From Parvularcula sp964219355 (GTDB taxonomy: Bacteria > Pseudomonadota > Alphaproteobacteria > Caulobacterales > Parvularculaceae): DNA of 64,000 bases. The stretch covers positions 806,001 through 870,000 of the forward strand of contig CAXPOZ010000001.1 of NCBI GenBank assembly GCA_964219355.1, in the 5' to 3' direction. Position numbers and translations under genes: made by a program. The notes beneath the pieces were generated by a model. It had not been told where the DNA came from, ran no database searches, and saw nothing but the letters and a program-made list of their open reading frames with translations. Numbering within the stretch: position 1 is the stretch's first letter; every line of letters starts with the position of its first letter. This document shows positions 7,040 through 16,291 of this stretch, piece after piece.

Positions 7040-9675
7040 GACAGAATGGGGCTCAGCCATTTCTCGGCACGGCTGAGCTCCCAGCCCTTACGGGCGGCAT
7101 AATCCTCAACCTGATCGCGGCCGATTTTCCCTGTACCGAAATAAACTGATTTCGGATGCGCGAAATAAAGCCCCGACACCGCCGCGCCCGGCTGCATCGC
7201 ATAGCTTTCAGTCAGGGAGATGCCGCATTTCTCTTCCGCCTCTAAAAGCGCGAAGAGAACTTCCTTCTCGGTATGGTCCGGCTGCGCCGGATATCCCGCC
7301 GCAGGTCGGATCCCCTGGTAATCCTCCGCAATCAGCTCCGCAGGCGTCAGCGTCTCATCTGCGGCGTAGCCCCAGATTTCGCGCCGGACTTTCTCATGCA
7401 GATATTCCGCGAAGGCTTCGGCCAGCCGATCTGCCAGCGCCGAGGCCATGATCGAGCTGTAATTGTCGTTCTTCTTGTTGAAGCGCGCGACGATTTCGTC
7501 CTCACCATGCCCTGCGGTCACGGCAAATCCGCCGATCCAGTCCGCCTCGCCTTCGGGGAGGATGAAATCGGACAGAGCGTAATTGGGCTGGCCCTCGCGT
7601 TTCTTGATCTGCTGGCGGAGAGAATGAAAGACCGCGCGCTCCTCGCGCCGCGTTTCATCAGTCCACACCACAATGTCATCGCCGCGCCGATTGGCCGGCC
7701 ACAGCCCGACAACGCCATGCGCCGTGTACCAGCCCTCATCAACGAGCTGTGCCAGCATTTCCTGCGCATCATTATAAAGGCTGGTCGCGGCCTCCCCGAC
7801 CTTGTCATCCTCAAGGATCGCCGGGAACCGTCCGTGCAGATCCCAGCTCTGGAAAAACGGCGACCAGTCGATATAGGGCACCAGCTCTTTGAGCGGCAAA
7901 TCGTTGATCTCGGTCAGGCCGGTCTGTTTCGGCGCAGGCGGTGTCCAGCCCGCATGATCCGAGAAAGGGGTCTTACGCGCATCGGCAATGGAGATGCGGT
8001 CATCCTGGTTCTGACGGCCGAGGAATTTCTCGCGCACATTGTCATATTCGCCAGCGATCCCGGCCAGATAATCTGTCCGGCGTTCGTCAGAGATCAGATT
8101 ACTGACAACCCCAACGGCCCGGCTCGCATCTGTAACATAGACGACCCCCTTGTCATAGGAAGGCGCGATCTTGACGGCGGTATGCGCAATTGATGTCGTC
8201 GCCCCGCCGATCAGAAGCGGCTGGTCCATGCCGAGCCGCTTCATCTCGCTGGCGACATTGACCATTTCATCCAGGCTCGGCGTGATGAGGCCCGAAAGTC
8301 CGATGACATCGACATTTTCCTCGCGCGCTTTCGCGAGGATATCATTGGCCGGAACCATGACGCCCATATCGATGACTTCATAATTGTTACACTGAAGAAC
8401 AACCCCGACAATGTTCTTGCCGATATCATGGACATCGCCCTTCACCGTCGCGAGCAGGACCTTGCCATTGGCCTTGGGCGCGGAATCCTCGCCTGACAGG
8501 CGCTTCTCCTCTTCCATGAAGGGGGTGAGATAGGCGACCGCCTGTTTCATGACGCGGGCGGATTTAACGACTTGCGGCAGGAACATCTTGCCGTCCCCAA
8601 AGAGGTCCCCGACGACATTCATGCCATCCATCAGCGGGCCTTCGATGACATGAAGCGGACGACCGAGTGCAATGCGGGCTTCTTCTGTATCTTCTTCAAT
8701 ATACGCCGTAATGCCCTTGACGAGGGCGTGGCGGATGCGTTCCTCGACTGGCGCCTCACGCCAGGTCAGATCCTCTTCGCGCGCCTTCGCGCCCTGTCCG
8801 CGATAGCGTTCGGCGACTTCCAGCAGGCGCTCGGTCGCATCGTCACGGCGGTTGAGGATCACGTCCTCAACTGGATCGCGCAGCTCCGCCGGGATATCAT
8901 CATAGATCGCAAGCTGGCCAGCATTGACGATCCCCATATCCATCCCGGCACGGATGGCATGATAGAGAAAGACCGAATGCATCGCCTCGCGCACGGCATC
9001 ATTGCCGCGGAAGGAGAAAGAGATATTCGAGACGCCGCCCGACACCCGCGCGCCGGGCAAGGTTTCCTTGATGGCCTGCGTCGCGTCGATGAAATCATTG
9101 GCGTAGTTATTGTGCTCCTCGATCCCTGTCGCCACCGCGAAGATATTGGGATCAAAGATGATGTCCTCGGGCGGAAAGCCATTTTCGACGAGCAGATTGT
9201 AACTACGTGTACAGATCTCGATCTTGCGAGCAGCCGTATCGGCCTGCCCGTCCTCATCGAACGCCATGACGACGACCGCCGCGCCATAGCGGCGGCAAAG
9301 CCCGGCGTGATGAAGGAACGCGTCTTCGCCCTCTTTCAGCGAGATTGAGTTGACGATGGCCTTGCCCTGCACCTGCTTGAGGCCCGCCTCGATCACTTCC
9401 CATTTGGAGCTGTCGATCATCACCGGCACGCGGGCGATATCAGGCTCGGAGGCAATCAGCCTCAGGAAGGTCACCATGGCCTCGGCACCGTCGAGCATGC
9501 CTTCGTCCATATTGACGTCGATCACCTGGGCGCCGTTCTCGACCTGCTGGCGCGCGACATCGACGGCGGTGGCATAGTCACCAGCCTTGATCAGCTTCCG
9601 GAATTTCGCTGAACCTGTGACATTCGTCCGCTCGCCGATATTGACGAAGGTTGGGACCATTTTTACTTCTGACAT
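7024..9675 (-). CDS. metH: Cobalamin-dependent methionine synthase, pterin/B12/activation part
   Basis: An 883-residue protein carrying three of the four MetH modules. The methyltetrahydrofolate-binding domain opens it (FVNIGERTNVTGS at 10-22). A cobalamin domain follows, with DVHDIG at 414-419, where His416 is the cobalt ligand. The SAM-binding activation domain is at the C-terminus (ESYAMQPGAAVSGLYF). The homocysteine-binding zinc domain that opens E. coli MetH is absent. Many alphaproteobacteria encode it as a separate gene, but none is present in this operon. The start codon overlaps the metF stop by one base (TGATG), implying translational coupling. Product: methionine, with 5-methyl-THF as methyl donor. 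Confidence 0.93.
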   Translation of the reverse strand: MSEVKMVPTFVNIGERTNVTGSAKFRKLIKAGDYATAVDVARQQVENGAQVIDVNMDEGMLDGAEAMVTFLRLIASEPDIARVPVMIDSSKWEVIEAGLKQVQGKAIVNSISLKEGEDAFLHHAGLCRRYGAAVVVMAFDEDGQADTAARKIEICTRSYNLLVENGFPPEDIIFDPNIFAVATGIEEHNNYANDFIDATQAIKETLPGARVSGGVSNISFSFRGNDAVREAMHSVFLYHAIRAGMDMGIVNAGQLAIYDDIPAELRDPVEDVILNRRDDATERLLEVAERYRGQGAKAREEDLTWREAPVEERIRHALVKGITAYIEEDTEEARIALGRPLHVIEGPLMDGMNVVGDLFGDGKMFLPQVVKSARVMKQAVAYLTPFMEEEKRLSGEDSAPKANGKVLLATVKGDVHDIGKNIVGVVLQCNNYEVIDMGVMVPANDILAKAREENVDVIGLSGLITPSLDEMVNVASEMKRLGMDQPLLIGGATTSIAHTAVKIAPSYDKGVVYVTDASRAVGVVSNLISDERRTDYLAGIAGEYDNVREKFLGRQNQDDRISIADARKTPFSDHAGWTPPAPKQTGLTEINDLPLKELVPYIDWSPFFQSWDLHGRFPAILEDDKVGEAATSLYNDAQEMLAQLVDEGWYTAHGVVGLWPANRRGDDIVVWTDETRREERAVFHSLRQQIKKREGQPNYALSDFILPEGEADWIGGFAVTAGHGEDEIVARFNKKNDNYSSIMASALADRLAEAFAEYLHEKVRREIWGYAADETLTPAELIAEDYQGIRPAAGYPAQPDHTEKEVLFALLEAEEKCGISLTESYAMQPGAAVSGLYFAHPKSVYFGTGKIGRDQVEDYAARKGWELSRAEKWLSPILSYIPD

Positions 9676-10541
9676 CACGCCGCCTCGGTAACGGCAGGCG
9701 TCAGGCCCATCATCCGGCAGGTGGCGAGCGTCAGCTCTGCGCGGTTGAGCGTGTAGAAATGGAACTGGTCGATACCGCGATCTTTCAGGTCGACACACTG
9801 CTCGGCCGCGACGGTCGCTGCCACAAGCTGGCGCTGGGCCGGATCATCATCAAGATCAGCAAAAAGATCATGCAGACGCTTCGGCAGGCTTGTCCCGCAC
9901 AGCCCCGCCATCCTGGTCAGTGCGGAGAAATTCGAGATCGGCATGATCCCCGGCACGATGGGAATATCAATGCCCGCCTTCCGTACCGCCTCGACATATC
10001 GTTCGTAGACATCATTATCATAGAAGAACTGGGTGATCGCCCGGGTCGCTCCCGCATCGACCTTGGCCTTCAGGAAATCAATGTCAGCGGCCACGCTCGG
10101 GCTTTCAGGATGCTTTTCGGGATAGCAGCCAACGGAAATCTCAAAATCGGCGATGCCTTTTGCGCCCGCAGTCAGCTCCGCCGCATTCGCATAGCCGCCC
10201 GGTGTCGGCACGTATTCCTCACCAACCCCGGCAGGCGGATCACCGCGCAGGGCCACGATGTGACGCACACCTGCCGCCCAATAGTCACGCAGGACCTCAT
10301 CGACCGTGTCTTTCGTCGCCTCGACCGTGGTGAGGTGAGCGGCAACGGAAAGCTCTGTCTCCGACACAATCCGCTCAACTGTCTTGTGCGTCCGCTCACG
10401 GGTCGAGCCGCCCGCACCATAAGTCACAGAGACGAATGTCGGCTTTAACGGCGCCAGCTTGCCAACAGAGGCCCAGAGGGTCTCTCCCATTTTATCCGTC
10501 TTCGGCGGAAAGAATTCAAAACTGACATTAACTGGCGGCAT
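9675..10541 (-). CDS. metF: 5,10-methylenetetrahydrofolate reductase
   Basis: A 288-residue protein of normal MetF length. MPPVNVSFEFFPPKTDKM gives the usual N-terminal EFFPP motif, followed by SVTYGAGGSTRERT and IVALRGDPP, which line the FAD and folate sites, and AITQFFYD. It reduces methylene-THF to the methyl-THF used by the adjacent MetH. ATG 10541 lies 14 bp inside the end of the upstream regulator-methyltransferase gene, and its stop overlaps the metH start, so the three genes form a tight operon. Confidence 0.95.
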   Translation of the reverse strand: MPPVNVSFEFFPPKTDKMGETLWASVGKLAPLKPTFVSVTYGAGGSTRERTHKTVERIVSETELSVAAHLTTVEATKDTVDEVLRDYWAAGVRHIVALRGDPPAGVGEEYVPTPGGYANAAELTAGAKGIADFEISVGCYPEKHPESPSVAADIDFLKAKVDAGATRAITQFFYDNDVYERYVEAVRKAGIDIPIVPGIMPISNFSALTRMAGLCGTSLPKRLHDLFADLDDDPAQRQLVAATVAAEQCVDLKDRGIDQFHFYTLNRAELTLATCRMMGLTPAVTEAA

Positions 10542-11517
10542 GCGGCACCTGATGGGTGGAATGTGAGGAAGCAAAAGGTTGCGAGGTTTTTTGCGGCGAC
10601 AGGCACCAGACACGGGTGACAAGACCGCCTTCACGAGGCGGCTCCAACCGCCGGTCGCCGATTAAATGAAGCCCATTTCTCCGAGCCCAGCCTTCGATTT
10701 CGGTGTCCTCAAACCCCAAGCGGCGATGCGCATGGGTCTCGCGCAAATCTTCATGGGTATGCGGTGCAAAATCAGCGATCAGGATACGGCCCGTCGGCGT
10801 CACGGCTTCTGCTGCCGCCTTGATCGCCTGCTCTGGCGCAGTGAGGTAGTGCAGGACATGATGCAGGCAGATGATATCCGCGCCGTCCTGCAAAGGGTCT
10901 TCCATGAAATCGCCGCGCCGCACCTGCGCGTGGGCAAGTCCCGCCTCCATCACGCGCGAGCGGGCAATTGCCAGCATTTCGGGCGAGAGGTCATAGCCGA
11001 TGCCCTGCTCATAATGATCCGCAAACAGCATCAGCATCCGGCCCGTGCCGGTGCCAAGATCCAGGAACGTCTCCCCCGGGCCGCCGGAAAGCTCGAGCAG
11101 CGCCTCTTCCACCTTCTCATCGGCGATATGAAGGGCACGGAGGGCTTCCCAATGGGAGGCCTGCGCGGCGAAATAATCCGCCGCCTGTTTCGCGCGCCGC
11201 TCGCGGATGCGCGCAAATGCTGTCATGTCTTCGGGCAGGGCTTCGGTGTCACTTTCCGCCAGCAGGTCGGCGAGCGGCCCAAGCGTCAGCGGCGCGGCTA
11301 GCCGGTAGAAGACCCACGCCCCCTCATGGAAGCGCTCGACCAGCCCTGAATCAGCCAGCACCTTTAAATGCCGGCTGACACGCGGCTGGCTCTGGTCCAG
11401 AATCTCGGTGAGCTCGGTCACGGTCAGTTCACTCTCGCGCAGGAGCAGCAGGATACGCAGCCGCGTCTGTTCTCCCGCTGCGCGGAGCTGGCCGAGGATA
11501 TTGTCAAAACCGGTCAC
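10528..11517 (-). CDS. ArsR-type regulator fused to SAM-dependent methyltransferase
   Basis: Residues 1-~90 form a winged helix with an ArsR recognition segment (QPRVSRHLKVLADSGLVERF). From about residue 140 there is a class I methyltransferase with motif I FLDLGTGTGRM and a later DIICLHHVLHYL. Such fusions head methionine-cycle operons in alphaproteobacteria and are inferred to sense SAM or S-adenosylhomocysteine. GTG 11517 is chosen (MTGFDNILGQLR) because GGAAGGA lies upstream and the usual family N-terminus begins there. An ATG at 11565 would start directly against the operator. It probably represses its own operon through the two palindromes at 11566-11609. Confidence 0.88.
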   Translation of the reverse strand: MTGFDNILGQLRAAGEQTRLRILLLLRESELTVTELTEILDQSQPRVSRHLKVLADSGLVERFHEGAWVFYRLAAPLTLGPLADLLAESDTEALPEDMTAFARIRERRAKQAADYFAAQASHWEALRALHIADEKVEEALLELSGGPGETFLDLGTGTGRMLMLFADHYEQGIGYDLSPEMLAIARSRVMEAGLAHAQVRRGDFMEDPLQDGADIICLHHVLHYLTAPEQAIKAAAEAVTPTGRILIADFAPHTHEDLRETHAHRRLGFEDTEIEGWARRNGLHLIGDRRLEPPREGGLVTRVWCLSPQKTSQPFASSHSTHQVPHAAS

Positions 11518-11565
11518 GGAACTGGCTGTCCTTCCAGATGAATGCGCAGATGAAACAGGCTGCAT

Positions 11566-11609
11566 ATAAAGAAATCTTTATGCGAGAAGGGATATAAAGA
11601 AATCTTTAT
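11566..11609 (-). promoter_or_regulatory. Tandem palindromic operators for the met operon
   Basis: The 16-bp sequence ATAAAGAAATCTTTAT occurs twice, at 11566-11581 and 11594-11609, 28 bp centre to centre. Each is a perfect inverted repeat of ATAAAGA around an AA spacer. They sit just upstream of the ArsR-methyltransferase gene and between it and the divergent dsbE-like gene. ArsR-family regulators bind such dyads, and published SAM/SAH-responsive regulators of methionine genes use similar AAAGA-TCTTT sites. That this fusion protein binds here is inference. Confidence 0.75.
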
Positions 11610-11675
11610 GTGGTCAATCACTTTCGCCGCGATGACGCATTGCCAGCCCTCGGCCTGCACGGCAGAAAGGCGCCC

Positions 11676-12224
11676 ATGAAGCGCCTTCTCCTTATCATCC
11701 CGCTCGGCCTTTTTATCATCGTGGCCCTGTTTGCCGTTCGCGGGCTCAGCCTCGACCAGCAGAATCTGCCCTCTGTTCTGATCGACAAGCCCGCGCCTGA
11801 TCTGGAGCTGGCGGATATGCCGGGGCTCGGCAATGCCTTTACGACCGAAGAGCTGAAAGGGCAGGTCACACTGGTCAACATTTTCGGCTCCTGGTGCCCG
11901 TCCTGCCGGTTGGAGCACAGCCTGCTGATGCAGATCGGTGCCGAGGATGAAGTCCCGCTTTACGGCATCAACTGGATCGATACGCCCCAGCGGGGGGCGG
12001 ACTGGCTGGCTCAATGGGGCAACCCTTATGACAAGGTCGGCAATGACGCGGCGGGGCGGAATATCATCCAGTTCGGTGTCACCGCGGCGCCCGAGACATT
12101 TTTGATCGATCAGGAAGGGCGCATCCGATATCGCCATGCCGGCCCCCTGACCCCTGATTTCTGGGAGAAAACCCTGCGCCCGATGGTGCAGGAGCTTCAG
12201 AAAAGAGACAGGCCAGAAAGTTAA
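11676..12224 (+). CDS. DsbE/CcmG-like thiol-disulfide oxidoreductase
   Basis: A 182-residue protein with an N-terminal membrane anchor (residues 3-22) and a periplasmic thioredoxin fold. The active site is WCPSC (Cys74, Cys77), and a cis-proline loop follows at AAPETF. Its length and the DKPAPDLEL start of the fold match DsbE/CcmG, which reduces apocytochrome c or CcmH during cytochrome c maturation. No other ccm genes are adjacent, so the partner is not shown here and a more general periplasmic reductase role is possible. ATG 11676 follows AGAAAGG. Confidence 0.82.
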   Translation: MKRLLLIIPLGLFIIVALFAVRGLSLDQQNLPSVLIDKPAPDLELADMPGLGNAFTTEELKGQVTLVNIFGSWCPSCRLEHSLLMQIGAEDEVPLYGINWIDTPQRGADWLAQWGNPYDKVGNDAAGRNIIQFGVTAAPETFLIDQEGRIRYRHAGPLTPDFWEKTLRPMVQELQKRDRPES

Positions 12225-12336
12225 CCCGCAGGTTTTAACGGCTTTTCACGGCCAGCCCGTTTCGCTTGGGGAAAAGGTCCGGTAGAAGGCCGAAAAGAAA
12301 CAGGGCGGAACTCCACCGCCGCAGGCAGATCAGGAT

Positions 12337-13611
12337 ATGTCCATGAGGTTAGTTGGATGCGTATGCGCCGCCGTCCTGGCGGGGATTTGCGGGATGGCCC
12401 AGGCCGCCGCACAGCCGGTCGGCGAGCGTGTGGCAGCGGTCGTCAATGATGATCCGATTTCCACCTTCGACATCCGCCAGCGCATGCGGCTGATGATGGT
12501 CACGCAAGGCATTCCCGAACTGCCACCCGAGGCCATTCCGCAATTCCAGCAGCAAGCCCTTCGCGAACTCGTCGAAGAGCGCCTGAAACTGCAGGAAGCC
12601 GAGCGCTGGGATCTGCAAATTCCGGATGAGGCTGTGCAGGAAGAGCTCGCCAATATGGCAGCGCAAGGCGGCGGCACGATCGAGGATCTAACCCGCGACC
12701 TCAGCTCGCAAGGCGTCGATGTCAGCACGCTGGCGGAGCGCATTCGGGCAGACCTTGCCTGGGAACAGCTCGTGCGCGGACGGTTCGGCAGCCGTGTCTC
12801 CGTCACCGACGACGAAGTCGAAAGCACGATGGAGGATCTCCTCGCCACCGTGACGGCGGACCAATATCTCATCTCCGAAATCTGCCTGCCTGTCTCTCAG
12901 GCGTCAGAGCAGGAGCAGATGTATAATATCGGCATGCAGATGATCGAGCAGATGCGCCGCGGGGCCCCTTTCCGCGCGCTGGCCCAGCAATATTCCGCTT
13001 GCCCGTCTGCCGCTCGCGGCGGTGACATTGGCTGGGTCGTTGCAAATGATCTGGACCCCGACCTTGCCGCTGTTGTCACCCGTCTTGGCGAAGGCAATAT
13101 CTCGCGGCCGATCCCGCAGACCGGCATGCTGAAAATGATTGCCGTGCGCCAGCACCGTCCGGCCACGCAAGCCGGTGAGCCTGGCTATATGGTCGCCTAT
13201 GCGGGCGCGCCGGCCACGATGGACCGCGCTGAAGTCGAAAAGGGTATGGCGAACCTTGCGCGCACCAATGCCTGCAATGGCGATGAGTTGAGCATCGATC
13301 TGGGTTCCGGGATCGGCGTCACCGCCCTGCCGATGCTGCGCGAAAGCGATTATGAAACCGTCTTTCATGATGTCCTTGCCAATCTTGAAGAAGGCAAGGT
13401 CTCTGACATCATCGAAAGCGAAGGCGCCTATCACCGCATCCTGATGTGTGAGCGGGACGCAGGCTATGGCCTGCCGCCACGTGCAGCTGTTGAGAACCAG
13501 CTTCGCGCCGAAGAGCTCGAGCTGCTCTCGCGCCGCTACCTTCGCGATGTCGAGCGGGACAGCGCCGTCGAGATGCGGCTTTCCCAGCAAGACGATGAGT
13601 CAGGCAGCTAA
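12337..13611 (+). CDS. surA: SurA-like periplasmic peptidyl-prolyl isomerase/chaperone
   Basis: A 424-residue exported protein with a signal peptide ending near AAAQP (residues 20-27), a SurA_N chaperone segment with VAAVVNDDPISTFDIRQR, and one recognisable parvulin domain (about 165-270; RGGDIGWV). The C-terminal part is weaker and may be a degenerate second parvulin domain. SurA assists folding and delivery of outer-membrane proteins to BamA, which is encoded at 33607-36201. Position directly before pdxA and rsmA is the conserved surA-pdxA-rsmA arrangement and supports the call. Confidence 0.88.
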   Translation: MSMRLVGCVCAAVLAGICGMAQAAAQPVGERVAAVVNDDPISTFDIRQRMRLMMVTQGIPELPPEAIPQFQQQALRELVEERLKLQEAERWDLQIPDEAVQEELANMAAQGGGTIEDLTRDLSSQGVDVSTLAERIRADLAWEQLVRGRFGSRVSVTDDEVESTMEDLLATVTADQYLISEICLPVSQASEQEQMYNIGMQMIEQMRRGAPFRALAQQYSACPSAARGGDIGWVVANDLDPDLAAVVTRLGEGNISRPIPQTGMLKMIAVRQHRPATQAGEPGYMVAYAGAPATMDRAEVEKGMANLARTNACNGDELSIDLGSGIGVTALPMLRESDYETVFHDVLANLEEGKVSDIIESEGAYHRILMCERDAGYGLPPRAAVENQLRAEELELLSRRYLRDVERDSAVEMRLSQQDDESGS

Positions 13612-13614
13612 GGT

Positions 13615-14697
13615 TTGACGACGGACACGGAGGATCGCCTTCCCCTCGCCGTCTCGATGGGCGAACCAGGCGGGGTGGGTACCGAGATCCTGCTCAAGGC
13701 GTGGAAGCATTTCTCCGAAATGCCGCCCGGTCAGGGGCCGACCTTTTTCCTGATCGATGATCCCATGCGGGTCGAGCGCGTGGCCCGTGCATTCAATGCC
13801 GATATCCCGATTGCGACCTTGAGCGACCCGTCGCGCACGCAAGAGCTGTTCCCCTCTGCCCTGCCCGTCATGGCACTTCCCGAAGATACGCTTGGGCTCC
13901 TGAAAGAGTGCGAGTTTGGCAAGGCGCTACCCGCCTCTGCGCCGGCAGTGGTCGCCAGTATCGACCGCGCCGTCGAACTTATCAGCGAAGGGGCGGCGGG
14001 CGGGCTCGTCACCCTGCCGATCCAGAAAGAAGCCCTTGCCGATGCAGGGTTCGCCCATCCGGGACACACAGAATATCTCGAGAAAATGACCGCGAAGACC
14101 GACATGCCCAAAGGCGTGGAGCGCGGCGCGGTCATGATCCTGACCGCCGGGCCGTTTCGTGTCGTGCCGATGACCGTGCATGTCTCGCTCTCCGAAGTCC
14201 CGGCGCTGATCACCAAGGAACGGATTTTCCGTACAGGCCTCATCCTCGCGCAGGCGCTGGTCCGCGATTACGGCATCCCCGCCCCGCGCATCGCGGTGGC
14301 GGGCCTCAACCCCCATGCGGGTGAGGGCGGCAAGCTTGGCAAGGAAGAGCAGGAGACCATCCTGCCCGCCATCAGCATGCTTCGCGAACGCGGCATTGAC
14401 GCGATCGGCCCCTTCCCCGCCGACACCATGTTTCATGAGGAGGCGCGGACGAAATATTCCGCCGCGCTCTGCATGTATCACGATCAGGCGCTGATCCCGA
14501 TGAAGACCGCTGCCTTCTACGCTGCCGTCAACACGACGCTCGGCCTGCCGATTGTCCGCACCTCGCCCGATCACGGCACGGGGCTCGACATCGCCGGCAA
14601 GGGCCACGCCCGGCCCGACAGCCTGATCAATGCGATTTATTCCGCCGACCGGATGGTCATGGCGCGCAACGCGTTCCAGCATCAGACGAATGGCTGA
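13615..14697 (+). CDS. pdxA: 4-hydroxythreonine-4-phosphate dehydrogenase
   Basis: A 360-residue NAD-dependent enzyme of pyridoxal phosphate synthesis. The N-terminus SMGEPGGVGTEI and the metal-binding histidine segments HPGHTEYL, NPHAGEGG and MYHDQALIP, plus SPDHGTGLDI near the end, are all PdxA hallmarks. The most likely start is TTG 13615, 3 bp after the surA stop with TAAGG upstream; a rare start codon of this kind suggests coupling to surA translation. The 3' end overlaps rsmA by 8 bp. Confidence 0.93.
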   Translation: MTTDTEDRLPLAVSMGEPGGVGTEILLKAWKHFSEMPPGQGPTFFLIDDPMRVERVARAFNADIPIATLSDPSRTQELFPSALPVMALPEDTLGLLKECEFGKALPASAPAVVASIDRAVELISEGAAGGLVTLPIQKEALADAGFAHPGHTEYLEKMTAKTDMPKGVERGAVMILTAGPFRVVPMTVHVSLSEVPALITKERIFRTGLILAQALVRDYGIPAPRIAVAGLNPHAGEGGKLGKEEQETILPAISMLRERGIDAIGPFPADTMFHEEARTKYSAALCMYHDQALIPMKTAAFYAAVNTTLGLPIVRTSPDHGTGLDIAGKGHARPDSLINAIYSADRMVMARNAFQHQTNG

Positions 14698-15502
14698 CCT
14701 TCCGCCCCTCAAAGAGACGATTGCCGCGCATGGCCTTGCCGCAAAGAAAGGGCTGGGCCAGCACTTCCTGCTCGATCTCAACCTCACACGGAAGATCGCC
14801 GGGCTCACAGAAGCAGGCGCCGACGATACCGTGCTGGAGGTCGGCCCCGGCCCCGGCGGGCTGACCCGCGCGCTGCTCGAAACGGGCGCCGCTGTCATAG
14901 CGGTTGAGCGTGACGCCAGGGTGATCCCGGTCATGGACGAGCTTGGCGCCGCCCATCCGGGCCAGCTCACGACCATCGAGACCGATGCTCTCGCCTATGA
15001 CGAGACCGAAATTGCGCCCATGGGCAGCATCATCGCGTCGAACCTGCCTTATAATATCTCTACGGAGCTTCTCGTGAAGTGGCTGACCGCCTCACCGCGC
15101 TGGTGGAAACGTATGGTTCTGATGTTCCAGCGCGAGGTTGGGGACCGCATCCTCGCCGCGCCGGGCTCAAAGACCTATGGCCGCCTCTCGGTGATCGCGC
15201 AGGCAGCGAGCCACCCCCGGCTCGGCTTTCACCTGCCAGCACGCGCTTTCACGCCGCCGCCAAAAGTTGATTCATCCGTCCTCGTCTTTGAGACATGCGA
15301 TATTGACCCGGCACTCGTCCGGTCCCTTGAAAAAGTCACCGCCGCCGCCTTCGGCCAGCGCCGCAAGATGCTGCGCTCGACCCTGAAGCCTGTCTTTGGC
15401 GAGCGGCTCGGCGAGGTGCTGGAAGAACTCGGCATTGCGGAAACCGCCCGCGCCGAAACCCTCAGTGTGGCTGAATTCCTCCAGCTCGCGGAACGCGCCT
15501 GA
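14690..15502 (+). CDS. rsmA: 16S rRNA (adenine1518/1519-N6) dimethyltransferase
   Basis: A 270-residue KsgA/RsmA protein that dimethylates two adjacent adenines near the 3' end of 16S rRNA. It begins MADLPPLKETI and continues KKGLGQHFLLD. The SAM-binding motif VLEVGPGPGGLTRALL and the catalytic SNLPYNIS motif are intact. ATG 14690 lies inside the end of pdxA, and its stop overlaps the rlmJ start (TGATG), so translation is coupled on both sides. Confidence 0.96.
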   Translation: MADLPPLKETIAAHGLAAKKGLGQHFLLDLNLTRKIAGLTEAGADDTVLEVGPGPGGLTRALLETGAAVIAVERDARVIPVMDELGAAHPGQLTTIETDALAYDETEIAPMGSIIASNLPYNISTELLVKWLTASPRWWKRMVLMFQREVGDRILAAPGSKTYGRLSVIAQAASHPRLGFHLPARAFTPPPKVDSSVLVFETCDIDPALVRSLEKVTAAAFGQRRKMLRSTLKPVFGERLGEVLEELGIAETARAETLSVAEFLQLAERA

Positions 15503-16287
15503 TGCTCTCTTACCAGCATGCCTTTCACGCCGGGAACCCGGCGGACCTGCACAAGCATATCGTCTTTGCTGAACTCCTCTCCTTGCTGACGAAAAAGGAC
15601 CGCGGCATCACGGTGATGGAGACCCATTCAGGCCGCGGGCTTTATGATCTGACCTCCGCCGAGGCGCAAAAGACCGGTGAGGCCGCCGACGGCGTGGGCA
15701 GGCTGTCGCTTGATCCGGACACGCCCCATGGCGCGGCGATCTCTACCATCCGCGCGCGGCATGGCGAAACCGCCTATCCCGGCTCCCCGCTGATCGCGAG
15801 CCATTTCCTGCGCCCGCAGGACCGCCAGCTTCTGATGGAGCTGCACCCTGCCGAAGGCCCTGCGCTCAAACACAATATGAAAGGGACGATTGCGGAAATT
15901 CATCAGCGCGACGGCTATGAGGGTGTGCTTGCCATCGCGCCGCCCACCCCGCGCAAAGGGCTGGTCCTGATCGACCCCTCTTATGAGGTGAAAACCGAAT
16001 ATGACGATGTCGCGGCGTTCGTCCCGAAACTGATGAAAAAATGGCCGGAAGCCTCGGTCCTGATCTGGTATCCGATCCTCACGGCTGGGCGGCATGAAGC
16101 GATGATCGGCGCGCTATCCGCCCTCCCCCTCGTCAGGCACGAGGTCCGCTTCCATTACAAGGAAGGCAAAGGAATGCTGGGTTCCGGTCTCATCCTCGTG
16201 AACCCGCCTTATGGCAGCGAGGCTTGTTTCGACGCCGCGCTGCGGCAGGCAGGAAATCTGCTGACAGAAAACTCCGTCAGCAGATAG
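15502..16287 (+). CDS. rlmJ: 23S rRNA (adenine2030-N6)-methyltransferase
   Basis: A 261-residue member of the RlmJ (former DUF519) family. The start MLSYQHAFHAGNPADLHKH, the SHSG-like METHSGRGLYDL segment and the catalytic IDPSYE motif match the family, which methylates A2030 in 23S rRNA. It is coupled to rsmA by a one-base stop-start overlap, giving a small operon with two rRNA methyltransferases. It ends 4 bp before the convergent gatB stop. Confidence 0.92.
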   Translation: MLSYQHAFHAGNPADLHKHIVFAELLSLLTKKDRGITVMETHSGRGLYDLTSAEAQKTGEAADGVGRLSLDPDTPHGAAISTIRARHGETAYPGSPLIASHFLRPQDRQLLMELHPAEGPALKHNMKGTIAEIHQRDGYEGVLAIAPPTPRKGLVLIDPSYEVKTEYDDVAAFVPKLMKKWPEASVLIWYPILTAGRHEAMIGALSALPLVRHEVRFHYKEGKGMLGSGLILVNPPYGSEACFDAALRQAGNLLTENSVSR

Positions 16288-16291
16288 ATCA

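Noticed and set aside
16258..16283. Hairpin CTGCTGAC...GTCAGCAG at the end of rlmJ
   Set aside because: It lies inside the coding sequence and has no T-run, so it is not supported as a terminator.
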